NCBI RefSeq assembly: GCF_012927115.1
Contig: NZ_JABBFY010000001.1
Location: 2,294,001 to 2,358,000 of the forward strand
DNA from: Sphingomonas sp. G-3-2-10
Lineage (GTDB): Bacteria; Pseudomonadota; Alphaproteobacteria; Sphingomonadales; Sphingomonadaceae
DNA length: 64,000 bases
Reading direction: 5' to 3'
In this document: positions 1 through 9,831 of the stretch, one piece after another
How the letters are laid out: every line of letters begins with the position of its first letter
How positions within the stretch are numbered: position 1 is the stretch's first letter
Made by a program: the position numbers and the translations under genes
Notes under the pieces: generated by a model
Told to the model about the DNA's origin: nothing
What the model saw: only the letters and a program-made list of their open reading frames with translations
The model's database searches: none

Positions 1-271
1 GCTTGATCATCGACGGCTGCTCAAGCATCAGCTCGACCGCCTTGGCTTGGTCGACGCTCGCCCGCACATCGTCGGGCAGCTTTTTGAAGGTTGTCCCGGC
101 TCGGTTGAGCACCGTCTCCCACCCCGCCGCCTCGATCCATTTCAGCAAGCGGGCGCGGTCGGCACCTTCCTTCTTATAGTCATGGAAAGTGTAGGCGACC
201 TTGTGCTCGTCCAGCCAGACGAACGCCTTCTTCATCGTGTCGCAGTTCTTGATGCCGTGGATCGCGATCAT
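1..271 (-). CDS. ArsC/Spx-family (YffB-like) protein, C-terminus cut by window edge
   Basis: The first 90 residues are visible. They begin MIAIHGIKNCDTMKKAF, the N-terminal beta strand, CxxxKKA motif and helix of the arsenate-reductase-like YffB/Spx family (thioredoxin fold, single Cys at residue 10). The family is usually about 115 residues, so roughly 25 lie beyond the left edge. The ATG overlaps the TGA of the upstream acetyltransferase gene (ATGA), so translation is probably coupled. YffB-type proteins are glutathione-dependent reductases of uncertain substrate. There is no second Cys like that of true ArsC in the visible part, so I do not call it an arsenate reductase. Confidence 0.85.
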   Translation of the reverse strand, partial: MIAIHGIKNCDTMKKAFVWLDEHKVAYTFHDYKKEGADRARLLKWIEAAGWETVLNRAGTTFKKLPDDVRASVDQAKAVELMLEQPSMIK

Positions 272-687
272 TCGTCCTCCTTGCCGAGAAACCGGCCGAG
301 CGTCACCACCTTTTGCCGCTCCAGCCCCAGCGCGGCGTAGAAACCGAGCGCAGCGTCATTGTCCTCGCGCACCATCAGCTGGATCTTGGGAACGCCGCGC
401 TCGCGCAGCCAGCCTTCCGCGGCAGTCATCATCGTGCGCCCCAGCCCCTCGCGCTGCCGCTCCGGCGCCACGGCGAGATAATAGACCCAGCCGCGATGCC
501 CGTCGAAGCCGACCATGACCGACGCCGCGATCGCATTGCCGTCCCGCGCCACCAGCACCGTGGACGTCGCCGTGGCCATCGCCAGCGCATAGTCGCTCGC
601 CGGATCGTTCCACGGCCGCGTCAGCCCGCACGCGCGCCACAGCGCGATCACCGCATCGGCATCGTCGACGCTCGCCGCGCCGGTCAC
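268..687 (-). CDS. ypeA: GNAT-family N-acetyltransferase, YpeA type
   Basis: This is a 139-residue GNAT protein. It matches the E. coli YpeA pattern in length and landmarks: an early LWRACGLTRPWNDP segment, the GYDGHRG-like FDGHRGWVYYLAVAP strand, an acetyl-CoA loop (RQREGLGRTM) and the late EDNDAALGFYAALG helix. It should transfer an acetyl group from acetyl-CoA; the substrate is unknown. I chose the GTG at 687 because it overlaps the TGA of the upstream lipoprotein gene (GTGA). An open frame continues upstream but is only the shadow of that gene. Its own stop overlaps the start of the ArsC-like gene, making a tightly coupled trio. Confidence 0.85.
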   Translation of the reverse strand: MTGAASVDDADAVIALWRACGLTRPWNDPASDYALAMATATSTVLVARDGNAIAASVMVGFDGHRGWVYYLAVAPERQREGLGRTMMTAAEGWLRERGVPKIQLMVREDNDAALGFYAALGLERQKVVTLGRFLGKEDE

Positions 688-1316
688 CGGAACTGACAGA
701 TCGACCCCGCCCACAGATGCTCCACCTTGCCGTCGGGCGCGTCGGCGCTGAGCAGGCCGCCAAGCCCGCCCGCTGCGAACTCGGTCCCCAGCGTGCTCTC
801 TTCCACCGTGACCGCCGTCACGTCGCGCATCTGCTTCAGCGTCGATCCGATGCCGATCCCGGCCGCAGTCGCATAAGGCCCCTTGTCGCGGCCATCGAGG
901 TCCCAGCCGACGAACTTGCCGTCCTGGAACGACAGCGAAAGCCCGCCCTTGAAATCGGCGAAGTCGAGCGGCCCCTGCCCGCATTCCTCGTTACGGCCGG
1001 TATCGGTCGGCTTGCCCAGCGCGGCGATCACCATCGGCACCACCACATCGCGCGCCATGCCGAAGGTCGCGTGTCGCGCGCTGCCGCCCGAAGCGACCAG
1101 CGAGAGGCCGTCGGGCGCAAGGTTCAGCGCGGGCGCGGCGGTCTCGGCGCTATTCCCCGCGACCGCGTTTTCGGTGACCGTATCGTTCGCGGGGACGACA
1201 AATTCCGCGCCATTGTCGGTCTCGACCAAGGTAACGACGTTCGTGCCCTCGTCCGCGCCGCCGCAACCCGAAAGTAGCGCCAGCGCCGCAAAGCTTGCCA
1301 GTAGATGCCTGCTCAT
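684..1316 (-). CDS. Predicted lipoprotein of unknown function
   Basis: This is a 210-residue protein. It begins with a lipoprotein signal peptide: two basic residues, a hydrophobic stretch and the lipobox LLSGC with Cys18. A low-complexity Ala/Asn/Thr linker runs to about residue 60. A compact domain follows, with a conserved-looking core GKPTDTGRNEECGQGPLDFA and SICQF near the end. The two Cys residues (in EECGQ and SICQF) could form a disulfide. I do not recognise the domain. The start at 1316 gives the signal peptide; a longer frame adds 13 residues without one. It is co-directional with ypeA and overlaps it, while guaA lies 67 bases upstream. Confidence 0.7.
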   Translation of the reverse strand: MSRHLLASFAALALLSGCGGADEGTNVVTLVETDNGAEFVVPANDTVTENAVAGNSAETAAPALNLAPDGLSLVASGGSARHATFGMARDVVVPMVIAALGKPTDTGRNEECGQGPLDFADFKGGLSLSFQDGKFVGWDLDGRDKGPYATAAGIGIGSTLKQMRDVTAVTVEESTLGTEFAAGGLGGLLSADAPDGKVEHLWAGSICQFR

Positions 1317-1383
1317 GGTGCGATCCCCCTCACCTGCCCACCCGCAGCCTCTCATCTCTGCGGGGGCGGCGCAATCGGGATCG

Positions 1384-2940
1384 TCACTCCCACTCGATCG
1401 TGCCGGGTGGCTTCGACGTATAGTCGTAGGTCACCCGGTTGATGCCCTTCACCTCGTTGATGATCCGCGTCGCGCAGCGGGCAAGGAAGCCGCCGGGATA
1501 TTCGTACGCGACCGCGGTCATCCCGTCGGTCGAGGTCACCGCCCTCAGCGCCAGCACCGAATCATAGGTCCGCCCGTCGCCCATCACGCCGACGCTGCGC
1601 ACCGGCAGCAGCACCGCAAAGGCCTGCCAGATCGCGTCGTACAGGCCCGCGTTGCGGATCTCGTCGAGATAGATCGCATCGGCCTTGCGCAGGATGTCGC
1701 ACCGTTCCTTGGTCACTTCGCCCGGAATGCGGATCGCGAGGCCCGGTCCCGGGAAGGGGTGACGACCGACGAAGATGTCCGGCAGGCCCAGTTCGCGGCC
1801 CAGCGCGCGGACTTCGTCCTTGAACAGCTCGCGCAGCGGCTCGACCAGCTTCATGTTCATCCGCTCGGGCAGGCCGCCGACATTGTGGTGGCTCTTGATC
1901 GTCACCGAAGGGCCGCCGGTGAAGCTGACGCTTTCGATCACGTCGGGGTACAGCGTCCCCTGCGCGAGGAAATCCGCGCCGCCGATCTTCTTCGCTTCGT
2001 CCTCGAACACTTCGATGAAGGTCTTGCCGATGAACTTGCGCTTGGCTTCGGGATCGGTGACCCCGGCAAGGCCGCTCAGGAACAAAGTCTCGGCGTTCAC
2101 ATGGACCAGCGGGATATTGTAATGGCCGCGGAACAGGCTGACGACCTGATCGGCTTCGCCTGCGCGCATCAGGCCGTGATCGACGAACACGCAGGTCAGC
2201 TGGCTGCCGATCGCTTCATGGATCAGAACGGCCGCGACCGCGCTGTCGACGCCGCCGGAGAGGCCGCAGATCACCCGGCCCTCGCCCACCTGATCGCGGA
2301 TTTCCTTGATCTTGGCGGCGCGGAACTCGGCCATCGTCCATTCGCCGCTGAGACCGCAGACATGACGGACGAAATTGGCGAGGAAGCGCGCGCCGTCAGG
2401 CGTGTGGACCACCTCGGGGTGGAACTGCGTCGCGTAATAGCGCCGCGCATCGTCGGCCACGACTGCGAAGGGCGATCCCGGGCTGGTCGCGACGGGGCGG
2501 AAGCCCGGCGCCAGTTCGGTCACCTTGTCGCCGTGGCTCATCCACACCTGATGCGTCTCGCCGGTCCGCCACAGCCCGTCGAACAACACGCAATCGTCCT
2601 GGATCTCGATGAATGCGCTGCCGAACTCGCCGCTGTCGCCCAGCCGCACGGTACCGCCCAGCTGCTCCATCATCACCTGCTGGCCATAGCAGATGCCTAG
2701 GATCGGAAGGCCTGAGTCGAAAATCGCCTGCGGCACGCGCGGGCTGCCGTCGTCGAGGACGGAGGCGGGCGAGCCGGAAAGGATGATGCCCTTTGGCTGC
2801 ATCCGTTCGAACGCCTCGGCGGCGGCGTTGAAGGGTGCGATCTCGCTATAGACGCCCGCTTCGCGCACGCGGCGTGCGATCAGCTGGGTGACCTGACTGC
2901 CAAAGTCGACGATGAGGATGGAATCGGCATGATGGTTCAT
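1384..2940 (-). CDS. guaA: GMP synthase (glutamine-hydrolysing)
   Basis: GuaA, 518 residues, converts XMP to GMP using ATP and glutamine, the last step of GMP synthesis. Residues 1 to about 195 form the class I glutamine amidotransferase domain, with the nucleophile elbow GICYGQQ and the HPEV histidine-glutamate pair. Next comes the ATP-pyrophosphatase domain with its P-loop SGGVDS, then the dimerisation domain ending in KPPGTIEWE, the standard GuaA C-terminus. Length is normal for the family. It lies downstream of the S9 peptidase gene, separated by a hairpin, so it may have its own promoter in the 64-base gap or depend on readthrough. Confidence 0.97.
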   Translation of the reverse strand: MNHHADSILIVDFGSQVTQLIARRVREAGVYSEIAPFNAAAEAFERMQPKGIILSGSPASVLDDGSPRVPQAIFDSGLPILGICYGQQVMMEQLGGTVRLGDSGEFGSAFIEIQDDCVLFDGLWRTGETHQVWMSHGDKVTELAPGFRPVATSPGSPFAVVADDARRYYATQFHPEVVHTPDGARFLANFVRHVCGLSGEWTMAEFRAAKIKEIRDQVGEGRVICGLSGGVDSAVAAVLIHEAIGSQLTCVFVDHGLMRAGEADQVVSLFRGHYNIPLVHVNAETLFLSGLAGVTDPEAKRKFIGKTFIEVFEDEAKKIGGADFLAQGTLYPDVIESVSFTGGPSVTIKSHHNVGGLPERMNMKLVEPLRELFKDEVRALGRELGLPDIFVGRHPFPGPGLAIRIPGEVTKERCDILRKADAIYLDEIRNAGLYDAIWQAFAVLLPVRSVGVMGDGRTYDSVLALRAVTSTDGMTAVAYEYPGGFLARCATRIINEVKGINRVTYDYTSKPPGTIEWE

Positions 2941-2971
2941 GCCCGACGCGCCTAGCAGATGAAGGCGGAAA

Positions 2972-2996
2972 GGGAAGGGGCGTTGAGCCCCTTCCC
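2972..2996 (-). terminator. Stem-loop between the S9 peptidase gene and guaA
   Basis: Perfect 9-bp inverted repeat GGGAAGGGG / CCCCTTCCC with a 7-base loop. On the minus strand it is followed by TTTCC rather than a long T run, so termination after the peptidase gene is likely but may be incomplete. Confidence 0.6.
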
Positions 2997-3004
2997 CTGT
3001 CCAA

Positions 3005-5158
3005 TCAGCGCTTCTTCACTTCGAGGCCGGTCCAGCGGGCCGCGAATGCGTACAGATCCGAGGCTTCCTCGATGATCTTGTCGGTCGGCTTGCCCGATCC
3101 GTGGCCGGCACGGGTTTCGATGCGGACGAGGTGCGGCTTGTCGCCGATATCGGCGGCCTGGAGGGCGGCCGTGTATTTGAAGGTGTGGCCGGGGACCACG
3201 CGGTCGTCGGTGTCCGCGGTGGTCGCCAGGATCGCGGGGTAATTCCGGCCGCCCTTGATGTTGTGATAGGGCGAATAGCTCCACAGCGTGCGGAAATCGG
3301 CTTCCTTGTTCGGATAGCCGTAATCGTCGACCCAATAGCGGCCGGCGGTCCAGCGATCGAAGCGGAGCATGTCCATCACGCCCACCGCGGGCAGCGCCGC
3401 CGCGAACAGGTCGGGTCGCTGATTGACCACCGCGCCGACCAGCAGGCCGCCGTTCGAGCCGCCCTGGATCGCCAGCTGGTCCTTGCCGGTGATGCCTTCG
3501 CGGATCAGATATTCGCCCGCGCCGATGAAGTCGTCGAACACGTTCTGCTTGTTCTGCAGGCGGCCGCCATCGTGCCACGCCTTGCCATATTCGCCGCCGC
3601 CGCGAATGTTGGCGAGGACGAACACGCCGCCCTGCTCCATCCATGCGACGCGCGAAGCCGAGAAGCTGGGCGTGTACGAGATGTTGAACCCGCCATAGGC
3701 CCAGAGCAATGTCGGCGCCGGACCGGTCGTGTTCTTGTGCCGGACGACGAACATCGGAACCTTCGTTCCGTCCTTCGACGTGAAGAAGCGCTGCTCGACC
3801 TTATAATCGGCCGGGTTGAACGCGACCTTGGGCTGCGCCCAGACCGTCGCCTTCCCCGTCGCGACATCATAGCGATATACGGTGGTCGGCGCGTTGAAGC
3901 TGGTGAAGCTGAAGAAGGTCTCGGGATCCTTCTGGTCACCGCCAAAGCCGCTCGCGGTGCCGATGCCCGGCAGCTTCACAATGCCGTCGGCCTTGCCGGC
4001 CAGCGTATAGCGGCGAACCTCGGTCTTGGCGTCGACCAGATAGGACAGGACCAACCGCCCGCCGACGATCGTTGCGCTACCCAGCGTCGCCGGGCTCTCG
4101 GGAACGATTTCCTTCGGCGCCAGGTCGGCCGAAGCGATGTCGATCGAAACGACGCGCTGGCGCGGCGCGCCGGCATCGGTCGAGAAATAGAAGACGCTGC
4201 CTTCGTTGCCGATCGCGGACCAGTCGTTCTTCAGCTCGGGGATGATCGCCTTGGGCTTCCACGCGGGATCGCTCAGGTCGATGATATGGACCATGTTCTT
4301 GTTGTCGGTGCCCTCGCTGGTGCTGATCACCAGATAGCGCCCGTCATCGGTGATGCCCGCATAATGGCCGAGCTTCGGCTTGTCGGGCGTCGCATAGACC
4401 AGCCGGTCCTCGCTCTGCGGCGTGCCGAGCTTGTGGAAATAGACGCGATGATTGTCGCTGAGCGCGGTGTATTTCGCGTCCGCGGGCGGCTCGGGATAGC
4501 GCGAGTAGAAGAAGCCCGAGCCGTCCTTCGCCCAGCTCGCGCCCATCGTGTATTTGGCCCAGCTGACTTCGTCGCTCATCTCCTTGCCGGTGGCGAGGTC
4601 GATCACCTTGATCGTGCGCCAGTCGGTGCCGCCGTCCTGGATCGAGTAAATGAGGTGCTTGCCGTCATCCGAGGGCAGCCATTCGGCCAGCGCGGTCGCG
4701 CCGTCCTTCGACCAGCCGTTCGGGTCGATCAGGATGCGGCCCGGGCCGTCGATCGTGTCGCGGACCCACAGCACGGCCTGATTCTGCAGGCCGCTATTGT
4801 GCATGTAGAAATAGCGTCCGCCCTTCTTCGTGGGCGCGCCGAAACGCTCATAGTCGAACAGCTGCTTGATGCGCCCGGCGAACAGGTTGCGGCCCGGCAG
4901 GGTGGCGAGATAGGCGTCGGTCACCCGGTTCTCGGCAGCGACCCAGTCGGCCACTTCCTTGTCGTTGCGCACGTCGTTCTCGAGCCAGCGATAGGGATCG
5001 GCCACCTTCACGCCGAACTGCTCCTCCACCACATCGACGCGGCGGGTCTGCGGATAGGCGATCTTGGGCATGCTGGCGTTGGTCTCCGGGGCAGTCTGGG
5101 CGATGGCGGGCGAGGTCGTGACGAGAAGCAGCGGGATCAGCGTGGATACGCGGCGCAT
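3005..5158 (-). CDS. Exported S9-family prolyl oligopeptidase
   Basis: This 717-residue protein has a Sec signal peptide ([21 protein letters not shown]). The N-terminal prolyl oligopeptidase region contains the diagnostic DPYRWLEN motif, followed by a seven-bladed beta-propeller (about 90-450) and a C-terminal alpha/beta hydrolase domain. The catalytic triad is intact: Ser568 in GGSNGG, Asp651 in [10 protein letters not shown] and His686 in RAGHGSG. It should cleave short peptides after proline in the periplasm or outside the cell, a nutritional role common in sphingomonads. The ATG at 5158 gives the signal peptide. Transcribed toward guaA. Confidence 0.95.
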   Translation of the reverse strand: MRRVSTLIPLLLVTTSPAIAQTAPETNASMPKIAYPQTRRVDVVEEQFGVKVADPYRWLENDVRNDKEVADWVAAENRVTDAYLATLPGRNLFAGRIKQLFDYERFGAPTKKGGRYFYMHNSGLQNQAVLWVRDTIDGPGRILIDPNGWSKDGATALAEWLPSDDGKHLIYSIQDGGTDWRTIKVIDLATGKEMSDEVSWAKYTMGASWAKDGSGFFYSRYPEPPADAKYTALSDNHRVYFHKLGTPQSEDRLVYATPDKPKLGHYAGITDDGRYLVISTSEGTDNKNMVHIIDLSDPAWKPKAIIPELKNDWSAIGNEGSVFYFSTDAGAPRQRVVSIDIASADLAPKEIVPESPATLGSATIVGGRLVLSYLVDAKTEVRRYTLAGKADGIVKLPGIGTASGFGGDQKDPETFFSFTSFNAPTTVYRYDVATGKATVWAQPKVAFNPADYKVEQRFFTSKDGTKVPMFVVRHKNTTGPAPTLLWAYGGFNISYTPSFSASRVAWMEQGGVFVLANIRGGGEYGKAWHDGGRLQNKQNVFDDFIGAGEYLIREGITGKDQLAIQGGSNGGLLVGAVVNQRPDLFAAALPAVGVMDMLRFDRWTAGRYWVDDYGYPNKEADFRTLWSYSPYHNIKGGRNYPAILATTADTDDRVVPGHTFKYTAALQAADIGDKPHLVRIETRAGHGSGKPTDKIIEEASDLYAFAARWTGLEVKKR

Positions 5159-5270
5159 TGGGGCCTCCGATTTAGGGATGACCCATCCTAGGAAGGCCGG
5201 GCGAACGACTCAACTGCCTGTGTGGGAGTTTCCATGCAGGCCACACGCCGCCGACGAGCCAATGCCGCGA

Positions 5271-5429
5271 TCAGGCGATGCCGATGCCGGTCTGGGGCAC
5301 GGCCCACAGCATCACCGCCAGCGGCAGCAGCGCGAAGCCGATCGCGCTGGTCGCGCCCAGCAGCGGAGTGCCGGTGCGGCGCTGGGGATGGACGGTCCGC
5401 GGATAGGCGGCGGACTGACGGGTCTTCAT
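5271..5429 (-). CDS. Small hypothetical single-pass membrane protein
   Basis: This 52-residue frame starts MKTRQSAAYP. A basic segment (HPQRRTGTP) is followed by one hydrophobic stretch, about residues 25-47, ending in VPQTGIGIA. The ATG at 5429 has an AGGGAG ribosome-binding site 7 bases upstream; an in-frame ATG at 5435 is too close to it. I do not recognise a family. The rest of the 5159-5664 interval holds only this frame and the terminator of the alpha operon; I see nothing else there. Confidence 0.5.
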   Translation of the reverse strand: MKTRQSAAYPRTVHPQRRTGTPLLGATSAIGFALLPLAVMLWAVPQTGIGIA

Positions 5430-5607
5430 CTTCATACTCCCTGACCGGCGATATCGGCCGGCACGGCACGGTTCGCAGGGATCGTGCCACGTGCCGGAAA
5501 CGGCCGAAAAGCGTGGCATCCCGCTCAGGGAGATAAATGGGGATTGGCGGCCCGCACCAAGGATCAGGAAATCTTGCGGACCCGAAACAAAGACTGGGTC
5601 TTGAAAC

Positions 5608-5642
5608 AAAAAGGCGGCCGCACCGGAGTGCGACCGCCTTTT
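5608..5642 (-). terminator. Rho-independent terminator of the rpsM-rplQ operon
   Basis: A 14-bp stem (AAAAGGCGGCCGCA against TGCGACCGCCTTTT, one mismatch) with a 6-base loop. On the minus strand it runs into TTTTTGTTTC. It lies 23 bases after the rplQ stop and closes the ribosomal cluster. Confidence 0.9.
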
Positions 5643-5664
5643 GAAAGCCGGATCGGCGAAGCGC

Positions 5665-6087
5665 TTACGCGGCTTCGTCGAAATCCTCGTCGTTCAGGAC
5701 CGGACCCGAATCCTGACCCTTGGCCGAAACGTCGCGATCGACGAACTCGATGATCGCCATCTGCGCCGCGTCCGAAGCACGCGGGCCGGCCTTGACGATG
5801 CGGGTATAGCCGCCGTTACGGTCGGCGTAGCGCGAGGCCAGCACGTCGAACAGCTTGGTCAGCTGCGCATCGTCGAGCAGACGGGCATGGGCCAGACGGC
5901 GGTTCGACAGGCCACCCTTCTTCGCGAGCGTGATCAGCTTCTCCACGTACGGACGAAGCTCCTTCGCCTTGGCGAGGGTCGTGGTGATCTGCTCGTGCTT
6001 GATGAGCGCGGCGCTCTGGTTGCGGAACAGGGCGATACGGTGAGCCGAAGTACGCTGAAGCTTACGGCCGCCAACCTTATGACGCAT
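5665..6087 (-). CDS. rplQ: 50S ribosomal protein L17
   Basis: L17, 140 residues, starts with the family signature [17 protein letters not shown]. The usual core of about 116 residues is followed by an acidic tail (ending DEDFDEAA), a common lineage extension. L17 lines the outside of the peptide exit tunnel. It is the last gene of the alpha operon, 189 bases after rpoA and just before the operon terminator. Confidence 0.98.
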   Translation of the reverse strand: MRHKVGGRKLQRTSAHRIALFRNQSAALIKHEQITTTLAKAKELRPYVEKLITLAKKGGLSNRRLAHARLLDDAQLTKLFDVLASRYADRNGGYTRIVKAGPRASDAAQMAIIEFVDRDVSAKGQDSGPVLNDEDFDEAA

Positions 6088-6247
6088 GTGTCTTTCCTTC
6101 GTTCGTTAAGGGGCCGTCTGACGGAACCCCAGACCAGGCGGTGCGAAACGGGCCACCGCCCAAAACCCTTTTATGAGCCAGCCCGCCGCGGCGAAGCCGC
6201 GTCGTCAGTCGGGACCTTCGGCCCCGCTGGCCGGGCTGTCGCTGTCT

Positions 6248-6270
6248 CCGGGTTAGCGGCGCTAACCCGG
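6248..6270 (-). repeat. Perfect stem-loop just after rpoA
   Basis: Perfect 10-bp inverted repeat CCGGGTTAGC / GCTAACCCGG with a 3-base loop, starting 6 bases after the rpoA stop. There is no T run, so it is more likely an mRNA-stabilising or processing structure than a full terminator before rplQ. Confidence 0.6.
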
Positions 6271-6276
6271 TGCAGC

Positions 6277-7347
6277 TCAGCCCATGATTTCCTGCTCGAG
6301 CTTCTTGGCCATCTCTTCGATGTTCTCGGGCGGCCAGCCGGGGATTTCCATGCCGAGACGGAGACCCATCGACGAAAGCACTTCCTTGATCTCGTTGAGC
6401 GACTTGCGGCCGAAGTTCGGCGTGCGCAGCATCTCGGCTTCGGTCTTCTGGACCAGATCGCCGATATAGATGATGTTGTCGTTCTTGAGGCAGTTGGCCG
6501 AACGCACCGACAGTTCGAGCTCGTCGACCTTCTTGAGAAGGTAACGATTGATCTGCGCGGTATCGCCTGCGCCGCCTTCCGAAGCCGCGGCAGCCGGAGC
6601 CGCCATGCCGATCGGAGCCGAGCGAGTGATCGCCGAATCGTCGAAGTGGACGAACAGCGCCAGCTGGTCCTGGAGGATGCGCGCCGCGTAGGCGATCGCG
6701 TCTTCCGGAGTGATGGTGCCGTCGGTTTCGACCGAGAGCGTCAGCTTGTCGTAATCGAGTTCCTGACCGACGCGGGTATTCTCGACCTTGTACGAAACCT
6801 GGCGAACCGGGCTGTACAGGGCGTCGACCGGGATCAGGCCGATCGGAGCGTCCGCCGGACGGTTCGACGCGGCGGGGACATAGCCCTTACCGGTGTCGGC
6901 GGTCAGCTCCATGTTGAGCGTCGCGCCGTCGTCGAGATGGCACAGCACCAGATCGGGGTTCATCACTTCGATGTCGCCCGAAACGGCGATGTCGCCGGCC
7001 TTCACTTCAGCCGGGCCGGTCGCCGAAAGCTGGAGACGCTTCGGGCCTTCGCCCTGCATCTTGAGCGCGATCTGCTTGACGTTCAGAACGATGTCGGTGA
7101 CGTCTTCACGCACGCCGGCGAGGCTCGAGAACTCGTGCAGCACGTTCTCGATCTTGATCGACGTGACAGCGGCGCCCTGAAGCGACGAGAGCAGCACGCG
7201 GCGCAGCGCATTGCCGAGCGTCAGGCCGAAACCGCGCTCGAGCGGCTCGGCGACGAAGGTCGACTTGCGCTTGGGATCGCCGCCGGGCTTCTTTTCGAGG
7301 CCGTTGGGCTTCTTGAGTTCCTGCCAGTTCTTGGAATTGACGGACAC
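6277..7347 (-). CDS. rpoA: DNA-directed RNA polymerase subunit alpha
   Basis: RpoA, 356 residues. The N-terminal domain (about 25-250) carries [18 protein letters not shown], which dimerises and binds beta and beta-prime. A linker precedes the C-terminal domain (about 270-340), with [19 protein letters not shown] and the [16 protein letters not shown] helix that contacts UP elements and activators. It is about 25 residues longer than E. coli alpha, mainly from a basic N-terminal lead-in and a C-terminal tail. It lies 103 bases after rpsK in the alpha operon. Confidence 0.98.
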   Translation of the reverse strand: MSVNSKNWQELKKPNGLEKKPGGDPKRKSTFVAEPLERGFGLTLGNALRRVLLSSLQGAAVTSIKIENVLHEFSSLAGVREDVTDIVLNVKQIALKMQGEGPKRLQLSATGPAEVKAGDIAVSGDIEVMNPDLVLCHLDDGATLNMELTADTGKGYVPAASNRPADAPIGLIPVDALYSPVRQVSYKVENTRVGQELDYDKLTLSVETDGTITPEDAIAYAARILQDQLALFVHFDDSAITRSAPIGMAAPAAAASEGGAGDTAQINRYLLKKVDELELSVRSANCLKNDNIIYIGDLVQKTEAEMLRTPNFGRKSLNEIKEVLSSMGLRLGMEIPGWPPENIEEMAKKLEQEIMG

Positions 7348-7450
7348 TGGGCTTTCCCTCTGGTTGGGCGGGGCTGGAGCTACCCCACCGAAAAATCAGC
7401 CGAAACGGGCCGGACTCGCTCCCGAGCCCGTACCCGCTACGGAAAGACGG

Positions 7451-7840
7451 TCAGACGCGACGGCGCTTGGACGGACGAACGCCGTTGTGCGGGATCGGCG
7501 TCACGTCGCGGATCGACGTGATCTGGAACCCGACCGCCTGCAGCGCGCGAAGCGCCGACTCGCGGCCCGAACCCGGACCCTTCACTTCGACTTCGAGCGT
7601 GCGGACGCCATGCTCGGCGGCCTTCTTGCCCGCGTCTTCCGCTGCGACCTGGGCCGCATACGGGGTCGACTTGCGCGAGCCCTTGAAGCCCATCATGCCT
7701 GCCGACGACCACGAGATCGCGTTGCCCTGGGCATCGGTGATCGTGATCATGGTGTTGTTGAAGCTGGCGTTCACATGGGCGACGCCTGCGGTGATGTTCT
7801 TGCGTTCGCGACGGCGAAGACGCTGCGGTTCACGTGCCAT
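7451..7840 (-). CDS. rpsK: 30S ribosomal protein S11
   Basis: S11, 129 residues, with the core signature [18 protein letters not shown] and the C-terminal [14 protein letters not shown]. It sits on the 30S platform and binds 16S rRNA. It follows rpsM by 14 bases in the alpha operon and precedes rpoA, the normal order. Confidence 0.98.
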   Translation of the reverse strand: MAREPQRLRRRERKNITAGVAHVNASFNNTMITITDAQGNAISWSSAGMMGFKGSRKSTPYAAQVAAEDAGKKAAEHGVRTLEVEVKGPGSGRESALRALQAVGFQITSIRDVTPIPHNGVRPSKRRRV

Positions 7841-7854
7841 TGTTCAGCGCTCCC

Positions 7855-8223
7855 TTACTTCTTCTTGCCGGCGATCGGCTTCGCCTTGCCCTTGCGGGTA
7901 CGGGCGTTGGTGTGGGTGCGCTGGCCACGGACCGGCAGGCCCTTGCGGTGACGCAGGCCGCGGTAGCAGGCCAGATCCATCAGACGCTTGATGTTCATCG
8001 CGGTCTCGCGACGAAGATCGCCTTCCACGGTGTAGGTGGCGTCGATCGTTTCACGGATCTGCAGCACTTCCTGGTCGCTCAGGTCCTGCACGCGACGCTC
8101 GCTGGCGATGCCCAGCTTGTCGGTGATTTCCTTGGCCTTCGCCGGACCGATGCCGTGGATATACTGAAGCGCGATGATTACGCGCTTGTTGGTCGGGATG
8201 TTTACACCCGCAATACGTGCCAT
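7855..8223 (-). CDS. rpsM: 30S ribosomal protein S13
   Basis: S13, 122 residues, starts [14 protein letters not shown] and ends with the basic tail [12 protein letters not shown]. It sits in the 30S head and contacts the P-site tRNA. The ATG at 8223 gives the standard N-terminus; the open frame extends upstream but without family resemblance. A GGGAGAA ribosome-binding sequence precedes it. In most alphaproteobacteria rpsM follows adk directly. Here about 2.8 kb of unrelated genes lie between, and rpsM has its own promoter. Confidence 0.97.
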   Translation of the reverse strand: MARIAGVNIPTNKRVIIALQYIHGIGPAKAKEITDKLGIASERRVQDLSDQEVLQIRETIDATYTVEGDLRRETAMNIKRLMDLACYRGLRHRKGLPVRGQRTHTNARTRKGKAKPIAGKKK

Positions 8224-8355
8224 GAAATTATTCTCCCAGCTCCACGAGCGACCGCATGGCTGCTGGCCCCTCATCTCAACGCGTTGATCCAAAACGCACG
8301 ATAGGCGGCACGCGCTCATAGCGCTGCCGGTCCACCGGGGTTTCGGAAGATGGGC

Positions 8356-8384
8356 GACATATGCAGCCACGCCGATGCTGTCAA
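8356..8384 (-). promoter_or_regulatory. Predicted sigma-70 promoter of the rpsM-rpsK-rpoA-rplQ operon
   Basis: On the minus strand there is a perfect -35 TTGACA (8379-8384), a 17-base spacer and TATGTC as -10 (8356-8361). This would give a leader of about 125 bases before rpsM. It explains how the alpha operon is expressed although it is separated from adk. I see no terminator between the histidine kinase stop (8482) and this promoter. Confidence 0.7.
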
Positions 8385-8481
8385 GCACCGCCGCTGCACT
8401 TCGCTCGGAAGCGGAGACATATACCTTTCCGGGAGTCGTGCCAAGCACGGGATTCGGCGGAATAGCGCGGTTTCGGGACGC

Positions 8482-9831
8482 TCAGGCCGGAAGCGGCAGG
8501 ACCAGCATCGCAACCAGCCCCGGGGCGTTGTCGCCCAGTTCGAGCCGCCCGCCATGCAGCCGGGCGACCGCATCGGCCAGCGCGAGCCCGAGTCCCGCCC
8601 CCGGCAGGCTGCGCGCGCGGTCGAGTCGGCCGAATCGGCGCAACGCTTCCGCCCGATCGGCCTCCGCGATGCCCGCACCGCTGTCCGCGACCGAAAGGCA
8701 CAGGCCGGCGGCTTCGACCGTCATGCCCAGGACGATACGCCCCCCGTCGGCGCCGTGACGCATCGCATTGTCGATCAGATTGGCCAGCGCCTGGCTGAGC
8801 AGTTCGCGGTGCAACGGAACCGGTATGGACGGCCGTGAGCCGATGACCGTTTCGAAGGCCAGCCCGGCCTCCTCCGCCGCGGGCTCGTAAAGATCGGCCA
8901 GCGCCTCGATCAGCGTGGCGGGATCGGTGGGCGCGAAGGCGTCGCGCCCCGCCGCTTCGGTGCGGCTTATCTCGAGCAGGACCGACAGCATCCGCGTGAC
9001 GAGATCGGTTTCGGTCATCAGCCCGGCAAGCGCTGCCTCGCGCTGGACCGGATCCTCGGTCGTGACCGCGGTTTCGGCGCGGGCGCGGAGGCGGGCGATG
9101 GGCGAGCGGAGATCGTGCGCGATGCTGTCGGTCACGACGCGCAGTTCGCCCATCAGCCGGTCGATGCGATCGAGCATCCCGTTGATGCGGTATGCCAGCC
9201 GGTCGAAGGCGTCGCGTCCGGACGCAGGCACGCGCCGGGTAAGGTCGCCGGCAGCGACCGCATCGACGGTGCCCGCGATGCGATCGAGGCGGCGCGAAAC
9301 ATAGCGCGCGAGCAGCAGCCCGCCGAGGATCCCGAGCACCACCGCGATCAGCACCGCGAGCAGCAGTGCGCGTTCGATGGTGCGCTGGGCTCGTTCCCAA
9401 TCGTCGAGCAGCCGCCCGCCGACCAGATAGTCGCGCCCGATCTGGCGGACCACGACCCCCGCTTCCTGCGCCGCCCAGTCGCCGCTGGCTCCGATCCGCC
9501 CGATGCGGAAGGGGCCCCGCCCCTCCGGCAGATCGATCGTCACCTTGTCGGGGCCGATCCCGGCGATGCGGACGCCCTGCGCATCGACCACTTCGGCGAT
9601 CAGCGTGTCGTCGCCTTCTCGCGCCGCCGCAACCGCCCGCTCGACCGCGGGCACACCGCCCGAGCGCCACGCCGCGAACAGCGTGTCGACCTGTTCGTTC
9701 GCGTCGCGCCGCAGCGCACCGATCGCGTCGTCATGGGTCTGCTGCCAGACGAACCCGGCCAGGGTGAGCGACGAGATCAGCGCCAGCCCGATCGCGAGCA
9801 GGGCGAGCCGCGCGGTGAAGGAAAGGCGCAT
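8482..9831 (-). CDS. Two-component sensor histidine kinase
   Basis: This 449-residue membrane kinase has TM1 at about residues 8-29, a periplasmic sensor of about 120 residues and TM2 at about 155-175. A HAMP domain (about 176-228) follows, then a dimerisation domain with phospho-acceptor His239 in DSIAHDLRSP, and an HATPase domain with the N box (LIDNAMRHGA), a DSGAGI G1 box and a GAGLGLALA G2 box. The H box reads HDLRSP rather than the commoner HELRTP, a known variant. Its ATG overlaps the regulator stop (TGATG), so the two are translated together. The signal is unknown; context with an Asr-like peptide hints at envelope or acid stress. Confidence 0.93.
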   Translation of the reverse strand: MRLSFTARLALLAIGLALISSLTLAGFVWQQTHDDAIGALRRDANEQVDTLFAAWRSGGVPAVERAVAAAREGDDTLIAEVVDAQGVRIAGIGPDKVTIDLPEGRGPFRIGRIGASGDWAAQEAGVVVRQIGRDYLVGGRLLDDWERAQRTIERALLLAVLIAVVLGILGGLLLARYVSRRLDRIAGTVDAVAAGDLTRRVPASGRDAFDRLAYRINGMLDRIDRLMGELRVVTDSIAHDLRSPIARLRARAETAVTTEDPVQREAALAGLMTETDLVTRMLSVLLEISRTEAAGRDAFAPTDPATLIEALADLYEPAAEEAGLAFETVIGSRPSIPVPLHRELLSQALANLIDNAMRHGADGGRIVLGMTVEAAGLCLSVADSGAGIAEADRAEALRRFGRLDRARSLPGAGLGLALADAVARLHGGRLELGDNAPGLVAMLVLPLPA